From Serinus canaria (lineage: Eukaryota > Chordata > Aves > Passeriformes > Fringillidae), in contig NC_066313.1 of NCBI RefSeq assembly GCF_022539315.1, forward strand, positions 70,187,934 to 70,251,933: a DNA stretch of 64,000 nt. The letters are read 5' to 3'. The notes under the pieces were generated by a model. It saw nothing but the letters and a program-made list of their open reading frames with translations, did not search any database and was not told where the DNA came from. Position numbers and translations under genes: made by a program. This document shows, piece by piece, positions 12,534-24,689 of the stretch (position 1 is its first letter; every line of letters begins with the position of its first letter).

Positions 12534-13989
12534 ATTCAATAGTTGGCCATTGGTTTAGAAATAAAACTTTAAAAGATTAGTTTAACAAATCCAATCATAT
12601 TTGAATTAAACAGCTTTCAAAAAGAGCTCTTTCAGAGATATTTTCAGGTCCTTTATTTAAGTTTATTCAGAAATATAATATTTGATGTGTATCTGTAGGT
12701 TGAAAAGATATTTGAGAATTTCCAATTAAAATATGCTGAATGCATACAATAATTTTGAAAATTACAGAGATGTCTAAATAAAACTTATTCTAATACTGCC
12801 AACTTTATAAGAATAATATTCACTGTCACCCATGATATTTACCTACTATAACAAATACTTACATACATGTTGAGACAGAAACATTGACTGAGGGGAACCA
12901 TTCCACCAATTTCAAGCATCAGGCCTTGTATCAAACTCTAAAACAAACACATTTAAAGTTCTTTCCTGGAACTGCAAAGTATCCCAATCTCATTAATGCT
13001 ACTGTGACTGTGATATGTCGCACTTGAGAAATATGGTGCATATTGATACAAGGAATTAGGTCCAATGTTCATTAAAAGCAGGATGGTAGCATTAAATAGT
13101 TGGCAGTGAAACCAGGAAATCCACAAACTGTGATATTTATAAAGTTAGCAATAGATTTGGAGTCTTCTTTGATTCTCTTAGGCCATTAGTTCATTAAATA
13201 TCATCATCACAAAATAACTACTTGAACACAAGACCCCAAACTCTGAACTTATTCTGACTATATTGGATTTAAAGGGAAAGAAGCGATGCATGTTAGGAAC
13301 TTCAGAAATTTTAGAAACTTTAGATGAAGCTGAGACAGTCTGTTACAGGGAAGGGGGGGGGTGTTCCTCTCTTTTGATTAAAATAATAATAAAAGAACAT
13401 GACTTATAGTAAACTCAATGTTAACACTGCTTCCAAAATGCCAGTGAATGCTAACAAAGTAGGAGCTGGTGTGAGAGCTGGAACAATTCTATGTGCTTTG
13501 GGTGGTGTTTATGTTGAATGTACATCAAACAATTTGTAAACATTAAGTAGGGATAATGAAATCATCATTAATTCATACATGTCAAAAAATTGATGTCAAG
13601 TTAAAACTTTCTGCATAAATTTGATGGTATCAGAATCTTTTCTCAGCCTTTTGCCTTGCAATGAAAAGAGATATTAACACAGAAATAGGAAAACCAAAGG
13701 GTTTTTTTTTACCCTAATTATCTTTTCCACACAGTTGTTTGACAGTATTCAAGACATTTCAGACTCCAGGTAGTGGCATGGGGTGAATCATATTTTCTTC
13801 CATTTTCTTCTAGGGTTAATAATATTTTGAAAGAAGTATGATGAAATAAATGCTTTCTGTGGATGTAAATATTGCTCAGAAAGAAAAATTACAAATTTTT
13901 ATTTTCATTATTACTTGTTTCAATATTGCATTAAAAATCAATGAGTGTTAATTATAATTCCCATGGACCTATATGGGAGATGTGAATGC
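12534..13989. other. Unique AT-rich non-coding DNA, possibly including decayed LTR sequence at its right end
   Basis: Nothing clearly assignable. If the polypurine tract at 14054-14081 marks a retroviral 3' LTR boundary, its LTR would run leftwards from 14051 into this stretch; I cannot trace it beyond about 13990. An eight- to nine-base G run lies near 13353-13361. Confidence 0.4.
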
Positions 13990-14291
13990 ACCTCATCTTA
14001 TAGAATGAGGGTGTGCGGTTTAAAACCCAGCTAGAAAATTAAACCCATTCAAGCTGCTCCTTTGCACCCCTGCCCCTTTTGATAATGGAGCAACATTAGA
14101 AGGGATTATATTCTTGAATCATAATTAACAGAAAAAATCACAAAAACTACAACAATATTGATAAAATAAATTACAATAGATAGAGAGAGTTTTACCCACC
14201 AAAGCATATTCACCACTGAACAAACAAAAGCACTTCCCAAAGACAGTGAGGCTATGATGGTGCCCCTTGTAATCACTGAATCTCTAGTCAC
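13990..14291 (-). mobile_element. Endogenous retrovirus 3' end: Env-like tail, polypurine tract and LTR start
   Basis: On the minus strand a 61-codon frame (14291 down to 14106) encodes a hydrophobic protein tail. A W-W-V-K motif precedes a membrane-spanning stretch rich in I, V and F, and the frame stops soon after. Downstream, at 14081-14054, lies a purine-rich run (AAAAGGGGCAGGGG and AAAGGAGCAG), resembling a polypurine tract. TGAATGGGTTTAATTTTCTA and GCTGGGTTTTAAACC then follow, which I recognise as the recurrent LTR edge of avian ERVs. This would be the C-terminus of an envelope transmembrane subunit, the plus-strand priming site and the U3 start. The rest of the provirus is absent and the copy is not functional. 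Assignment to Env rests on position and hydrophobicity only. Confidence 0.5.
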
Positions 14292-17200
14292 TAGTGTTTT
14301 TTGTTATGCTTTCTTGGTTTTTCCCTTTGAATCATTTAATCTGTTTACAGTTTCCTATTTATTTTTCTTTTCCCAAACAGTCTGTGATTTCACACATTTA
14401 TTTCTAGATCAATTCATATATAATATATCTTAAAATATGGAATGAAAATATTTTCCCCACAGTAACTGGAGGCTAGCCTTCCATATTTCATTGGTAATCT
14501 CTTCATTTATGATGAGCAAATGCTGGTAACTACTTTCTTTGTTAGTTATGCCTCTGTAAATGCTTGACACCAAGTTATGGGTGAATCAGAAATTCTGATT
14601 GCCAAAATAGATTTTTTTTTTAATATCAGGATACAGCTATTATGATGTAAGTAACAATAAAAAATTAATCTTTGACAGCAGTGACATGAGTGAGATCTGC
14701 CTTTATTTTACTATACTTATAGTTTTCATTGTAAAGTGGCATCCACTGTTCTACTAATAGTTCAATTCTTTTCTGTAAATATTAAAGTCTAAAATTTATT
14801 TTTAGAATTGCCATGAATTACTTATTCATATCAGCATTTAATTTCGAGCAACTGAGCAGCCCTTCAACAACAAACATGAATACTTATACAATTAAATTAA
14901 GTATCTGTTTCAAGTATTTCCTTGCACAAAACGAGTTCTCAACACTACAGAAGATTTCACCCAAATATACTACATGTATACACTCACAATACATGGGACA
15001 CACCTCAACCAAGCTAGCAGTACCCAACATTACATTTACACTGCTCTGCCTAGACTTCATTAGTGACTGTCAGTCTGTCTGTCCGCTGAGAGAAATGCTC
15101 TCTTTCAGAGTACTATTCATCTGACCTAATTTAGGCATCTATTTTAGGGCAGGATTGATTGTCCTGCACAAGAAGCTGTTTTTCTCCATTTCCAGGAATG
15201 ACTGATGTGGTGATGAATAGACACAGTAGTTGTCTAAGTTTGATCAGAATCCCACCCAGCTTATCTCTGTTACAAAGTGAAGTGTGATGCAAGGGGATGA
15301 GAGTAGCTCCCGCTGAGCTCGTTCACAGCACGAATAATACAAGTAGCACAGTTAAAGAGGTAGTGTCTATTAGGACCATGCAACAACCCTCTAACATAGC
15401 TACATGATCCCAAAAACCTGAAGCTTGTTTGTTTAGAACAAGCATAATAATTTTCAAAACAATTCTGCAGTGTGAAAGTACTCACATAGTATCATACCTC
15501 ATGCACGAAAGTAAACATGAAAAAAGGTAGATCATAAATAAATGGTTCATTTTCCTATAACATTAGGAAGAAAACTTGAAAGAAAAAAAGCATTTTAAAG
15601 CATTTTCATCCTGATATAATTTGTAGTCCTGTACTTCCATGAAAATTCTCCTACGTAAATCTAATTCCTGTAAGAATAGTTTAGGTTTTTGTTTCAAACC
15701 TTTATTTATGAAGGTGTGTAATTTTTTTCTGCTTGCATATTAGTACAAGCAAAGAAATATGATGAAAACAGTGGCACATCAACCCTACTTGCTTAAAAAA
15801 AAAAATGCAACTATATTATTTTACTGTATTTCACAGGTATTTTCTTGTTTTTCCTTTTTCAGATGTAGTTCCATTAAGTATTTACTGAAAAAATACAAGA
15901 AAATCAGAAAAATAAGATTCATATGGTAACACATTTTCAGTCTCCATTGTTAATAATATTTGAAGACCTTGCAAATCTGAATTTGTGACAAATGCTAGTT
16001 AAAGGACTAAACTTCTATTCCTACACTTACTTAAATTACAGACCATTTCACTGAAGGCATAGGAATAATTTTATATAAACATTGGAGTAACTGATAGTGT
16101 GGTCAGGTTTCATAGCTATGGATTTTTTCCACAATGATAAAAACATTATTTCAAAGTTGTGAAAATGGTTAATGCCTTTGGAATCTATTTTGATGAAAAG
16201 TTCTTGATGTGAATTTTGGAGGGCAAGCATGACAAGCTCCTTTACAAAAAAATTCTGTGTCAACCTCATGAGCTGCACTAAGAAAATTCAGCTTGCTCTT
16301 GCTTTCCATGGAATGACTTGACATTTGATATGATCAGATAAAATTTTAGAAGAGGCAGATTCTTCTTCTATTTGCAATTTTCTGAAAACTAACAACTCCC
16401 TTTTAAAAGATAATGTAATAAATTTGCTATCTTCTGTCAAAATTAATTCAATTAATAGAACATAGTCAGCTGTTGATTACATTAACATTATAAAGGTCTA
16501 ATGAGTCCTAGCCTTAGTACCAGGTATTTACAAACACTTCATCCATTTCACCAGAACCTGCTCAATGGGGTTTATAAAACATCACGACAAAGACGTCAAA
16601 GACATTAAAGTTTATCCATCATTCTTCAAAGAACCACTTGAGGCACTGATATCCCTGCCTCTCAAGAGGAATCTTGAAAGATTTTCCTTCCCCCTGTACT
16701 CCAAAAGCTATTAAGTTTGTCAGAAGGAAAGTCACAATGGGTGATCCCATTACAGTAGTTTCCTAAATCAAGAACCCACTACACTGAAGATGACCCTTCA
16801 AATCTAAACATAAATCAGAATTTTAAGACAGCTTATAATTGGAGTTTAAAGTGGCTTATTACTCTTTTTATAAGTAAAAGAAAAATGCAAAGCTAGTAAT
16901 AATCTCTTCTGGGTCAATATTCCTTCTAGCCCATTAAACCTTGGTCAAGGCTCAGAGCTCCAATCTTTTTGAAGCAATACTCTAAAGCCACTTGTAATAG
17001 CATTGCTTTCTCTAAATCAGTGTAGCACATGCTTTTACACAGAAACGGTTTCTGACATTTAGGTATTATTTCCCTTATATTTCTTTGGTCAATATTGTTT
17101 CTTTGTCAACGTAATTTTCATCTCATCAGTCTGCTTTTTTCAGCACTTTAACAGTAATTTTTGTGTGTCTTATAAAACCTATGTTTCACTTTGTCACATG

Positions 17201-17902
17201 TATAAAATATAAAATTCCACAATTGCAAAAAATTCTAATAATTTGTGGAGGAATTTTGTATCTGAATGATGTCAGTAAGCAAAAGACTGATTTTGCTACA
17301 GGCTCTATAAATTGTGTAGGAGAACTTTACTATTCCTGTAGAACTTGTTATAATCCTTCAAGATGTTTTAAGAGTTTGCTGAGATAAAAATAAAATATGA
17401 AGGTGGAAGTTCCTTTGTTCGCAGCATGCATAGCGATCATATTTAGTAAATACCTATTTCTGAGATAGATTTGGAAAAAAAAGAGAAATACAGCTAAATA
17501 GGTATCAACACCTGTTGTCTATTCATAAATAATAAAAAATCTTTCCAAGCATTTGTATTTTTGAAAGAATTTAAGGTGTCTAAACATAGATTTTGAGATA
17601 TGCTAAGGTTTCATAGATATCTGCATTTTGTTGACAGATGCAGAATTTAATAGATCGCACACTTGTGCTGAGAACAATAGCCCACGTTGCCTAAGAGCAC
17701 TGATGCTTAGGCAAGTGAAAATTGCACATTTCTTCAATAAATTCAAAACTATTTTAATGATTTTTTTCAAAATATAGTTTGAGTTTCTGAGATTTATAGC
17801 ACAATGCTTTGTCATCCTTTTTACTTTTTTCTTTTTGCCTCTTTTTCTTTTTTTTTTTTTTAATTTTTGAAGCATATTACCTATGCTTGTGGAATAATCA
17901 CG
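14292..17902. other. Unique AT-rich non-coding DNA
   Basis: I see no gene and no identifiable transposon in this 3.6 kb. The frames at 14813-15124 (plus, 103 codons), 15270-15485 (minus), 16048-16278 (minus) and 17163-17387 (plus) lack motifs. A poly-T/poly-A stretch at about 17825-17870 generates the lysine-rich part of the minus-strand frame 17603-17962. Confidence 0.5.
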
Positions 17903-18870
17903 AATCACAGAATCACTGAATGGATAATGCTGGAACAAACTTTTGGAGATCAACTGGTGCAAACACTCTGCTCACTCAAGGTCACCTAGAGCAGTTTGCC
18001 TAGGGCCATGCCCAGGCAGGGTTTGAAGACCTCCAATATTATGATCCCAAATCTTTCTGGGCCACTTCTTCCAGAACCAGTCAATTTCAAGACACTCTTT
18101 AAAGTAAAAAAGTATTTTTTTTCTGAGGTCCTGTCACTAGATATTTTGAAGAGGATTCTAGTCACATCTTCTTATACTCTCCCTCCCAGTACTTATGCTA
18201 ACTAATAAGGCCTTCTTTTCTCCAGACTGAACAATCCCAGCTGTCTGTCCGCATATGAAAGATGCTCAAATTTCTTAATTGTCTTTGTGACCCTTTGCTG
18301 AACCAACTTCAGCAGCTCCATGCCCCTTCTATGCTGGAGAGCTCAGAAAATGACACAGAAGTCCCAATGTCTTTCACCATTCACAGTAGAGGGGAGAAAA
18401 TAACTTTCTTTACTTTCTGGTAATACTTTTCCTACTACAACCAAGGAGACTTTTGACCTTTCTTTCTGCAAGGACACAGAAGGTGACCTTGAGCAGAGGT
18501 GACCTCTGGTTAGCTCATTGCCCACCAAGACCCTACAGTCCTTCTCTTCAGAGCTCCTTCTAGGCAGACAGCTGTGAACATATGCTGGTGCGGGAGTATT
18601 ATTCCTCCCCTGGTGCAGGAATTTGCAATTCTGTTTCATGCGCTTAATGAGGTTGCTACTGGACAATTTCAGCAACTTGTTGAATCCCTCAGAAGCTGAG
18701 CATAACCATCTGGTATATCAAACACTCTTCCTGTTCTTATATCATCTGGAGTGCTGAGCATGCACTCAATCCCAGCATCCAGTCTCTAAAAAAAATATCA
18801 CGTGGTACTATCCCCAGTATTGACATCTGGGTTTTACTCCTAAAGTACGTGGTTGTGATCCTGCTTTTTG
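17903..18870 (-). mobile_element. CR1 LINE, 3' UTR and RT C-terminal region (antisense, old)
   Basis: The left end is the antisense CR1 terminus (AATCACAGAATCACTGAATG). The antisense 3' UTR follows: AGGGTTTGAAGACCTCCA, CTCCAGACTGAACAATCCCA and GTGACCCTTTGCTGAACCAA. Above 18343 the minus strand reads into the C-terminal part of the CR1 reverse transcriptase. Divergence is high, with many indels, so this is an old insertion. The right limit near 18870 is where the RT-like similarity stops; a fragment of the endonuclease domain of apparently the same element follows at 18905-19170. Confidence 0.87.
18343..18675 (-). pseudogene. CR1 reverse-transcriptase C-terminal remnant
   Basis: This 110-codon minus-strand frame is a decayed piece of CR1 ORF2. 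Around residues 8-26 it has NLIKR...KQNCKFLHQGRNN, and around residues 43-57 EEKDCRVLVGNELTR. Both correspond to the region just after the polymerase palm in CR1 proteins, where a K-x-LH-x-GRN motif is followed by EKD-x-x-VLV-x-x-x-LT. The frame runs out of homology after about residue 65. It is broken by frameshifts on both sides and lies inside the CR1 copy, so it is a transposon pseudogene rather than a host gene. Confidence 0.85.
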
Positions 18871-18904
18871 CCTTGTTCCTTCCTCTCTGAACCCTCAACA
18901 GAAC

Positions 18905-19170
18905 CACTTCATGGTAATTTCAATCAAAGCAGCCTCCAACCTTCATATTCCCAACCATTTCTTCCTTGTTTGTAAGTCTGATGTCCAGCAGCCCAGATTC
19001 CCTTGGCTATATGCATCAGAAACATATCATAAATGTACTCAAGAACTCCCTGATTGCTTGTGCCCTGCTATGTTTTCTCTCCAGCTCATATCAAGGTGGC
19101 TAATTTCCAAATGAAATCAGGCCTACAAACCTGAGGCTCTTTCTTTAATGCTTCTGTAGAGGCTCAACAT
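18905..19170 (-). mobile_element. CR1 ORF2 endonuclease-region fragment (antisense)
   Basis: Similarity to the antisense avian CR1 endonuclease region is visible in several blocks: CTTCATATTCCCAACCA, AACTCCCTGATTGCTTGTGC, CCCTGCTATGTTTTCTCTCC and the later CAGGCCTAC...GAGGCT. On the minus strand the order is endonuclease (here), then RT C-terminus (18850-18343), then 3' UTR, which is the normal order. Most of the reverse transcriptase palm between them is missing. The simplest reading is one old CR1 copy with an internal deletion of more than 1 kb at about 18870-18905. Confidence 0.6.
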
Positions 19171-19687
19171 TACATTGGGGAAAGCTCCCAGCCCTACTTC
19201 CAGAGCACTAAAACACTTCTACAGTTGCAAATCTACAGGTGGAGCAGCTTCTGATATTAAGTCATGAGCTTCTAGCCTTTACCATGATAGGCAAGTCCAT
19301 TTTCCATCCCCAAAAGTACAGACTCTACCAGACCTCATTCAGCAGACCTCAGAGTTTAGATTCTTCTTATAACTGCATGGTGTCAGAAAAGATCCTACTG
19401 ATTTCTTTCTGGTGATCTCTTTTGTTGTACAGGCTGTTGAAGTTCTTCTGTAGCTCCTTCATTTGATGACACGGATGGTTCTCCACCTAAGTCCTGAAGG
19501 CAACAAACCCACCTCCTGCTGCTCTATCCAGACCTTGTGGTACATCACCACTATGGCTGAGCTGTTTTATGCTGTCCTCAGCAGACTTGCTGGCTGGCTG
19601 CCTTTTCTGCACTCTCCTGAAAAATCTTATGTGAAAAATGCCTTGGTTAACTGCACTCTGTTAAAGACTTATGTTTTCAAAGGTTTG

Positions 19688-19692
<5 letters not shown>
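19171..19692. other. Unassigned sequence, possibly further decayed CR1
   Basis: Slightly richer in C and G than its flanks, with no assignable block. It may be the more 5' part of the same CR1 copy. The plus-strand frame 19463-19825 crosses the downstream poly-A, so its lysine run is an artefact. Confidence 0.35.

Positions 19693-19719
<27 letters not shown>
19693..19719. repeat. Poly-A tract, 27 bases
   Basis: An uninterrupted run of 27 A on the plus strand. It is not adjacent to a recognisable plus-strand retrogene or SINE. Being long and pure, it is probably polymorphic in length. Confidence 0.95.
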
Positions 19720-19722
<3 letters not shown>

Positions 19723-21353
19723 GAGACAGCTTGGTACTACTGTGATGTGTCTTTTTTCTAAGACCACTAAGTGCTTGCTCTCTGCTTATGAGTTTGGGAA
19801 TACTTTCAGGATCACAGATTTGTGAGGGAGGTACATCTTTTACCTGCAATTCCTTTGACCTTACTTTGGTGCTCTTAAGTCTCAGACATATTAAATAAAA
19901 GGTGAGAAAGTACATTTGCAATCAGAGGTTAGTACCTAGCTTACCACATTAATCGAGGCACATTCATGTGTCTGTGTTGCCACAAAAGGGATTTTCCAGT
20001 CTTCTTTTCTATTTCCATCTGTTAGTTCTCAATATCAGTACTAACATCTGTAGGACTTTAAAATTAATCAGATAATAGAACTCAGTGGAATATTTTCTTT
20101 TTCTCCCAGTGGAATAGGAGCAACTAGAAACAAAGGAAAACTACAGAGGGGTGTGTGGGCCTGAGTACTTTAACAGTGGTCTTGGTTTATGTGGTAACTA
20201 TAGCTCAAGTGAGCAGATTTTTTCCTTTTTTCTACAAAGTCATATTTTTCAACTCATGCTGCCTGCACAGCAGTATAAGGATCAGACAAAAGTGCCAACC
20301 TCTTGAGAAGTCATAGACAATTCATACATATACCTATACATATACAAGAAATTCACTGGCCATTTTAAATATCTCCGTCATTAAAAGTTCCCAAAGTGAC
20401 CTAAGAGGGACAATTGAGCTTGGGGATAAATATTAATGGAATAATGAATTGTAAAGTGGGGTCTTGCTATCAACAAAACTGATCTCAGACTACTATCACA
20501 GAACTCTTTTTAGTGCAAAACATCTTGATCCGTGGCATGTCTCCTATACTGATTATTCCTCAGACTTCTGTTTTCATTCCAGTCTTTCTTCCTTCAACAT
20601 CATGGAGGATTAGAGCACTCAGCAGCAGCAGGAATTGAGATTGACTTCACAGAGTGTGTTATTTGTTCTCCATCTTCTCAGCTCTCTATAAATGTTATGG
20701 TGCATGTATTTATTTGCTCATTTTCTTCTCTTGAAGTTTGGAATCATATCCATGCAGGAATCAAGCAAGGTCTATTGCATTTCAGGGACATAAGAGAAGA
20801 AGACACATTCCAACATTGTTTGGCTGATTTGAAGAAAATAGAGGGAATTTAAATGCTAAACAGATATAACAATACCGAAGGAAATAGTACACCACGAATA
20901 GAGACCATTTAAGAAAGGAGTGAATAATTTTGCAATACAAAGAGATACAGAGTAATGCTGGGCTCTGGAGGACCATTTGAATTCAATACCCTATACTATT
21001 TTTCTAAATTGAGGGTAAGCAGAAGTCCATTCAAAAAAACCCCACCAAAATTATTTAGATCTCAAACTATGAAAATGAGAATATGCACTACGTGCAGTTG
21101 TTTTGCTTAGGAGATATGTTTGATATTGCCAGAATGTCCAGAGTAGCATGTGAAATTTTCACATTTGTAAAAATGTTTTTAAATTTCTTAATTCTTACAT
21201 AGCTAAAAAATTGTCCATCACATCTAAACATGTTCCTAGAAATACAGACCTTTTCTGACACCTGGATATTAGTTCATTGATATAAATTCAACAATGGGCA
21301 GAGAATCCATTTGCAAAGTATACGTACTGCTTCACTTGCAGTAATTATACTTT
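19720..21353. other. Unique AT-rich non-coding DNA
   Basis: No gene or transposon recognised. The minus-strand frame 20782-20976 has no motif support. Confidence 0.5.
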
Positions 21354-21408
21354 GGATCCACATGATTTCAGGATCCACATGATTTCATTTAGGATCCACA
21401 TGATTTCA
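21354..21408. repeat. Tandem repeat, three copies of a 17-mer
   Basis: GGATCCACATGATTTCA occurs at 21354-21370, 21371-21387 and 21392-21408. The first two copies abut; four bases (TTTA) separate the second and third. The copies are identical, which points to a recent local duplication. Confidence 0.95.
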
Positions 21409-23130
21409 GTTAGAATAAATGTGGTCCCATGATGAACACTTCTGAAAGTTTCATTTTTGCAAGTGAAGGTACATTTTCATGTGCCTATCATAATGGGACC
21501 ATACTATATCTGAAACTCATTGACCAGTATTACTAAATAAAATGCATGCTGATTATTTCTGCCAATTAACTCATTCCCTTTGACACCTGTTGAGAACATG
21601 CAGAGAAATGTTCCAAGCTAACAAAACTCTCAAGCTGCATTTTCCATCTGCTTATCACTGTCTTCCAAAGGACAGCTATTTTTCATTCTGCTAGAGTATA
21701 TGAAAATCCAATTCTTTCTGCTTGTTAGAGATTGCTCTTTAGAGGTGGATTTTAAGAAGTGAAGACTACACCCATGGGACTCTGGTACTGTCAGGTCAAG
21801 TAAACTAAGGATCAGCATAGAATGACATCGGCAGGACAGAAGGATCAAGGATAAGTCACAAAATGCTGAGATGTTGGTATTGGGAAACACTTGAAGAAAT
21901 CCTGGTGTGGTTTTTTTCAACCCTAATTTCTCTGTGCTTCACATGAAATCTCTAAGATTTTAGCTGTCTGGAGACAAATGATCATTCATCAGGGAAGAAA
22001 GATCCATGGCACGAAGTCACATGAAACACTGATTTTTTTTTTTTTTCTGTTGATCTCCAATACCTAAAACAAAAGTCACTTCTAATTTGTACATTTGTAG
22101 TTAATGTAGAGAAAAATGTAATGGATATAAAGTAAATATATGTGCCGATATTGATTTGTATTTGACTATACTTCATTCTTAGTTCTTCTTAACACAATTT
22201 AAAAGCACATTTAAATAAGATTCTTTTGTTGAATTTGCACTGTTGTTCAGCAAAAATGTCTATTATATGCATTATTTTGAATTTTCTGCATTGTGGTTGG
22301 GTTGTACAAATGCTGAGAAAATGCTGATAATTCTATGTGATGATTCCCCCAGACTTTTTTGGGGGGTGTTCAATAAATTTGTCACTAACAAAGCTAAGCT
22401 GTAAATACAGTAATTTAGTTTTGAACATTTCCCACACCAGGCCCTAATTACAGCAGTGCTTAAAAAGTATTATTCTAGAACCGTGTTGATGTATTAGGAC
22501 CAAATTTATTGTATTGATTCCATATTATGGAAAAGCTCTAGCTTTGATGTTAAAGAAAACTTATTTATTCAGAAGAAGCCTAAATTTTAAAATAAATATT
22601 AAATTAATTTTAAGAATATATTTGTGGGTTTTAGTAAAAAAAAGGGAAAAAGGAGAAAGGAAATATGCAAAATAGCCATCAGCAGCAACTTCAGATAAGA
22701 AATATGATGAAAATCATAAATAATCACAAGTGGAGCAGTAACTCTCTGAAAATTAACTGACTTTGTTGCAAATATCAGAGAAATTAAATCAGACTGACAG
22801 CCACAAGTATTCCTTTACAATTACTTCCATTGTATTCCTATCCATCTCCTTGCACCTTGCACTATTTCCCTACGATTTTAACACTGAATATCTCAGCTTA
22901 TATTTCTGAGGAGATATATTACTTATGTTCATCACATGTGAACCTAGGTTTGTAAATCTAAGGGAAAATTTTTCATACAAGAGAGAACAAAGTGTTTCAA
23001 ATATGGATGAGACTTACACCATTGGGCAGTAAGTTTCTTTTCCACATGCTTCAGAAGGTTCTAGAATTGCATAAGTAAGTCTTACTCATCTCCATGGAAA
23101 CTTATATTTAAACATTAGTTTAAAGGAATA
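21409..23130. other. Unique AT-rich non-coding DNA
   Basis: Nothing assignable. The 96-codon minus-strand frame 21630-21920 is serine- and leucine-rich with no recognisable domain. Confidence 0.5.
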
Positions 23131-23870
23131 TAGTGGGTTGGCCTCAGCTGGCTGCCAGGTGCCTACCAAGAATTCTATCATTTTCCCTCCACTATTAGGA
23201 CAGATGGGGGAAAATAGGACAAAAAGCCCTCAGGCTGAGGTAAGGAGAGTGAGACAGCTTACCATTTACCATCATGGCAAAATAGACTCAACTAGGGAAA
23301 TTCAATTCCATTGATTGCCATTTAATTGTAGTAGAATGGTATAGTGAGAAATAAGAAAGAAACTAAAACCACTTTTCCCTCACTCTTTCCTTCTTAGGCT
23401 TAACTTCATACCCAAATCTCTTTACCCCTACTCCAGGCAGAGCATAAGAATGGGAAATAGGAGTTGTGTTAATTTCCTAATTCTTCGTTTCTGCTCATGA
23501 TTCTTCCTCCTCATGTTCTTCTCCTGTTCTGGTCTGGCTCCTACAGAGCCTTTTTCCTTCTTCTACCCTGACCTTGATATATGCAGAGCTGTTTCTCTAA
23601 CATTTTCTGAAATCTCTCTCACAGCTGCTGTGAAGCATCTTTTACTTTTTCAAAAATGTGTTACCTCAGAGGCATTACTGATGTTGCTAGTTGGCTCAGC
23701 TTTGTCTAGCAGTGGGTCTGCCTTGTAGCTGGCTGGAACTGGCTGACATGGGAACAGCTTCTGGCAGTTTCTCACAGGAGTCACCTCTAAATTACAAACA
23801 CCTCCTGCTAGCAAAACCTTGCCATGTAAACCAAGTACAAGGTATTCATCCTGACAATTTGCCTTCCCTC
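23131..23870 (-). mobile_element. ERVL-type LTR, degenerate (antisense)
   Basis: The left end TAGTGGGTTGGCCTCAGCTG then GCTGCCAGGTGCC matches the antisense edge of a very common avian ERVL LTR, in which it reads T-G-G-T-G-G-G-T-T-G-A-C-C. The following blocks keep the family order: GAGTGAGACAGCTTACC, ATCATGGCAAAATAGACTC, then GAGAAATAAGAAAGAAAC and a C/T-rich TTCCCTCACTCTTTCCTTC. The terminal TG is mutated to TA. The right end is unclear; 23870 is an estimate. No internal retroviral sequence is visible. Confidence 0.7.
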
Positions 23871-24364
23871 AGGATGAAAAACTCACAGCTGTATTAAAAG
23901 ATTATATTCCAAATATTGTTGATTATTGCATTTAAATGACTGAAACATATATATGTGAAGTAATGACATGCTACAGTGGAGTTATATAAAGCAGCAGCTC
24001 CAGGGGATTGCATTTGTCCTGAGTGACAGGAATGATTTTTACAAGTGTCAATTTCAGCGTTTCTTCTTTTTTGATTTTGATTTATCGAAACATTACATCT
24101 AGAGTAGACAGCTAACAATGGGAGCATTACTCTTGAGATAGAGAAAAAGAATATCTCAGAACTTATCAAAACATGCTCCTACCTGGGGTCTTGGAGAATA
24201 TCAGTTATATGGCATGTAATGTTACAGAGTTTAACAAATAAGGTCTCCTTCCCTCTGATGTCACTAAATAGGTATTACCAGCCTGAACACAATCCATAAA
24301 TTGTCAATATCTCCTAAATGCCCTTATAGAAAAATAGGGTAATTCAATAACTCTCATAACTCAG
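23871..24364. other. Unique AT-rich DNA
   Basis: No assignable feature. The minus-strand frame 23894-24169 has no motif support. Confidence 0.45.
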
Positions 24365-24510
24365 AAGGAATTTGAGAAGATCACTAGGCCAGTCTGCTGT
24401 TCAGTGCAAAGTCACCTATGAGGTCAGACTATGTTGTGCAAGGTTTTTATCCTTTCAGGTCTTGGTAAGAATATGCAAAAGGAGAGCATGTCTGCTCCCT
24501 GAAGATTATC
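24365..24510 (-). mobile_element. Possible CR1 LINE 3' scrap (antisense)
   Basis: GAATTTGAGAAGATCACTAG, CTGCTGTTCAGTGCAAAGTC and ATGAGGTCAGACTATGTTGT resemble, in order, the antisense 3' end of a divergent CR1 subfamily (pattern: AGATCATC..., CTGTTCA..., AGATCAGGTTGCTC...). The terminal repeat is lost and the similarity is low. It could instead be chance. Confidence 0.4.
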
Positions 24511-24689
24511 TGATTAAAGACCTTGTTAAATGTGATCATAAAGAAAAGGAGAAGGCTACACATAAAAAAAACCCCAACATACAGAGACCCAGGCCTTATA
24601 TGGAAACAATAATGGAGACAATGGCAAGGAACAAACCTTGTCAGTCAACGCCAGGCACAAGTCTAGAGAGGATCACCTGCATTTTGTAG

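Noticed and set aside
12107..12580. Five overlapping frames on both strands suggesting a GC-rich gene
   Set aside because: All lie in or across an LTR with defined ends; open frames in opposite strands reflect GC content.
19693..19719. Poly-A as the tail of a processed pseudogene or SINE
   Set aside because: No recognisable mRNA-like or SINE body precedes it on the plus strand, and I found no flanking duplication.
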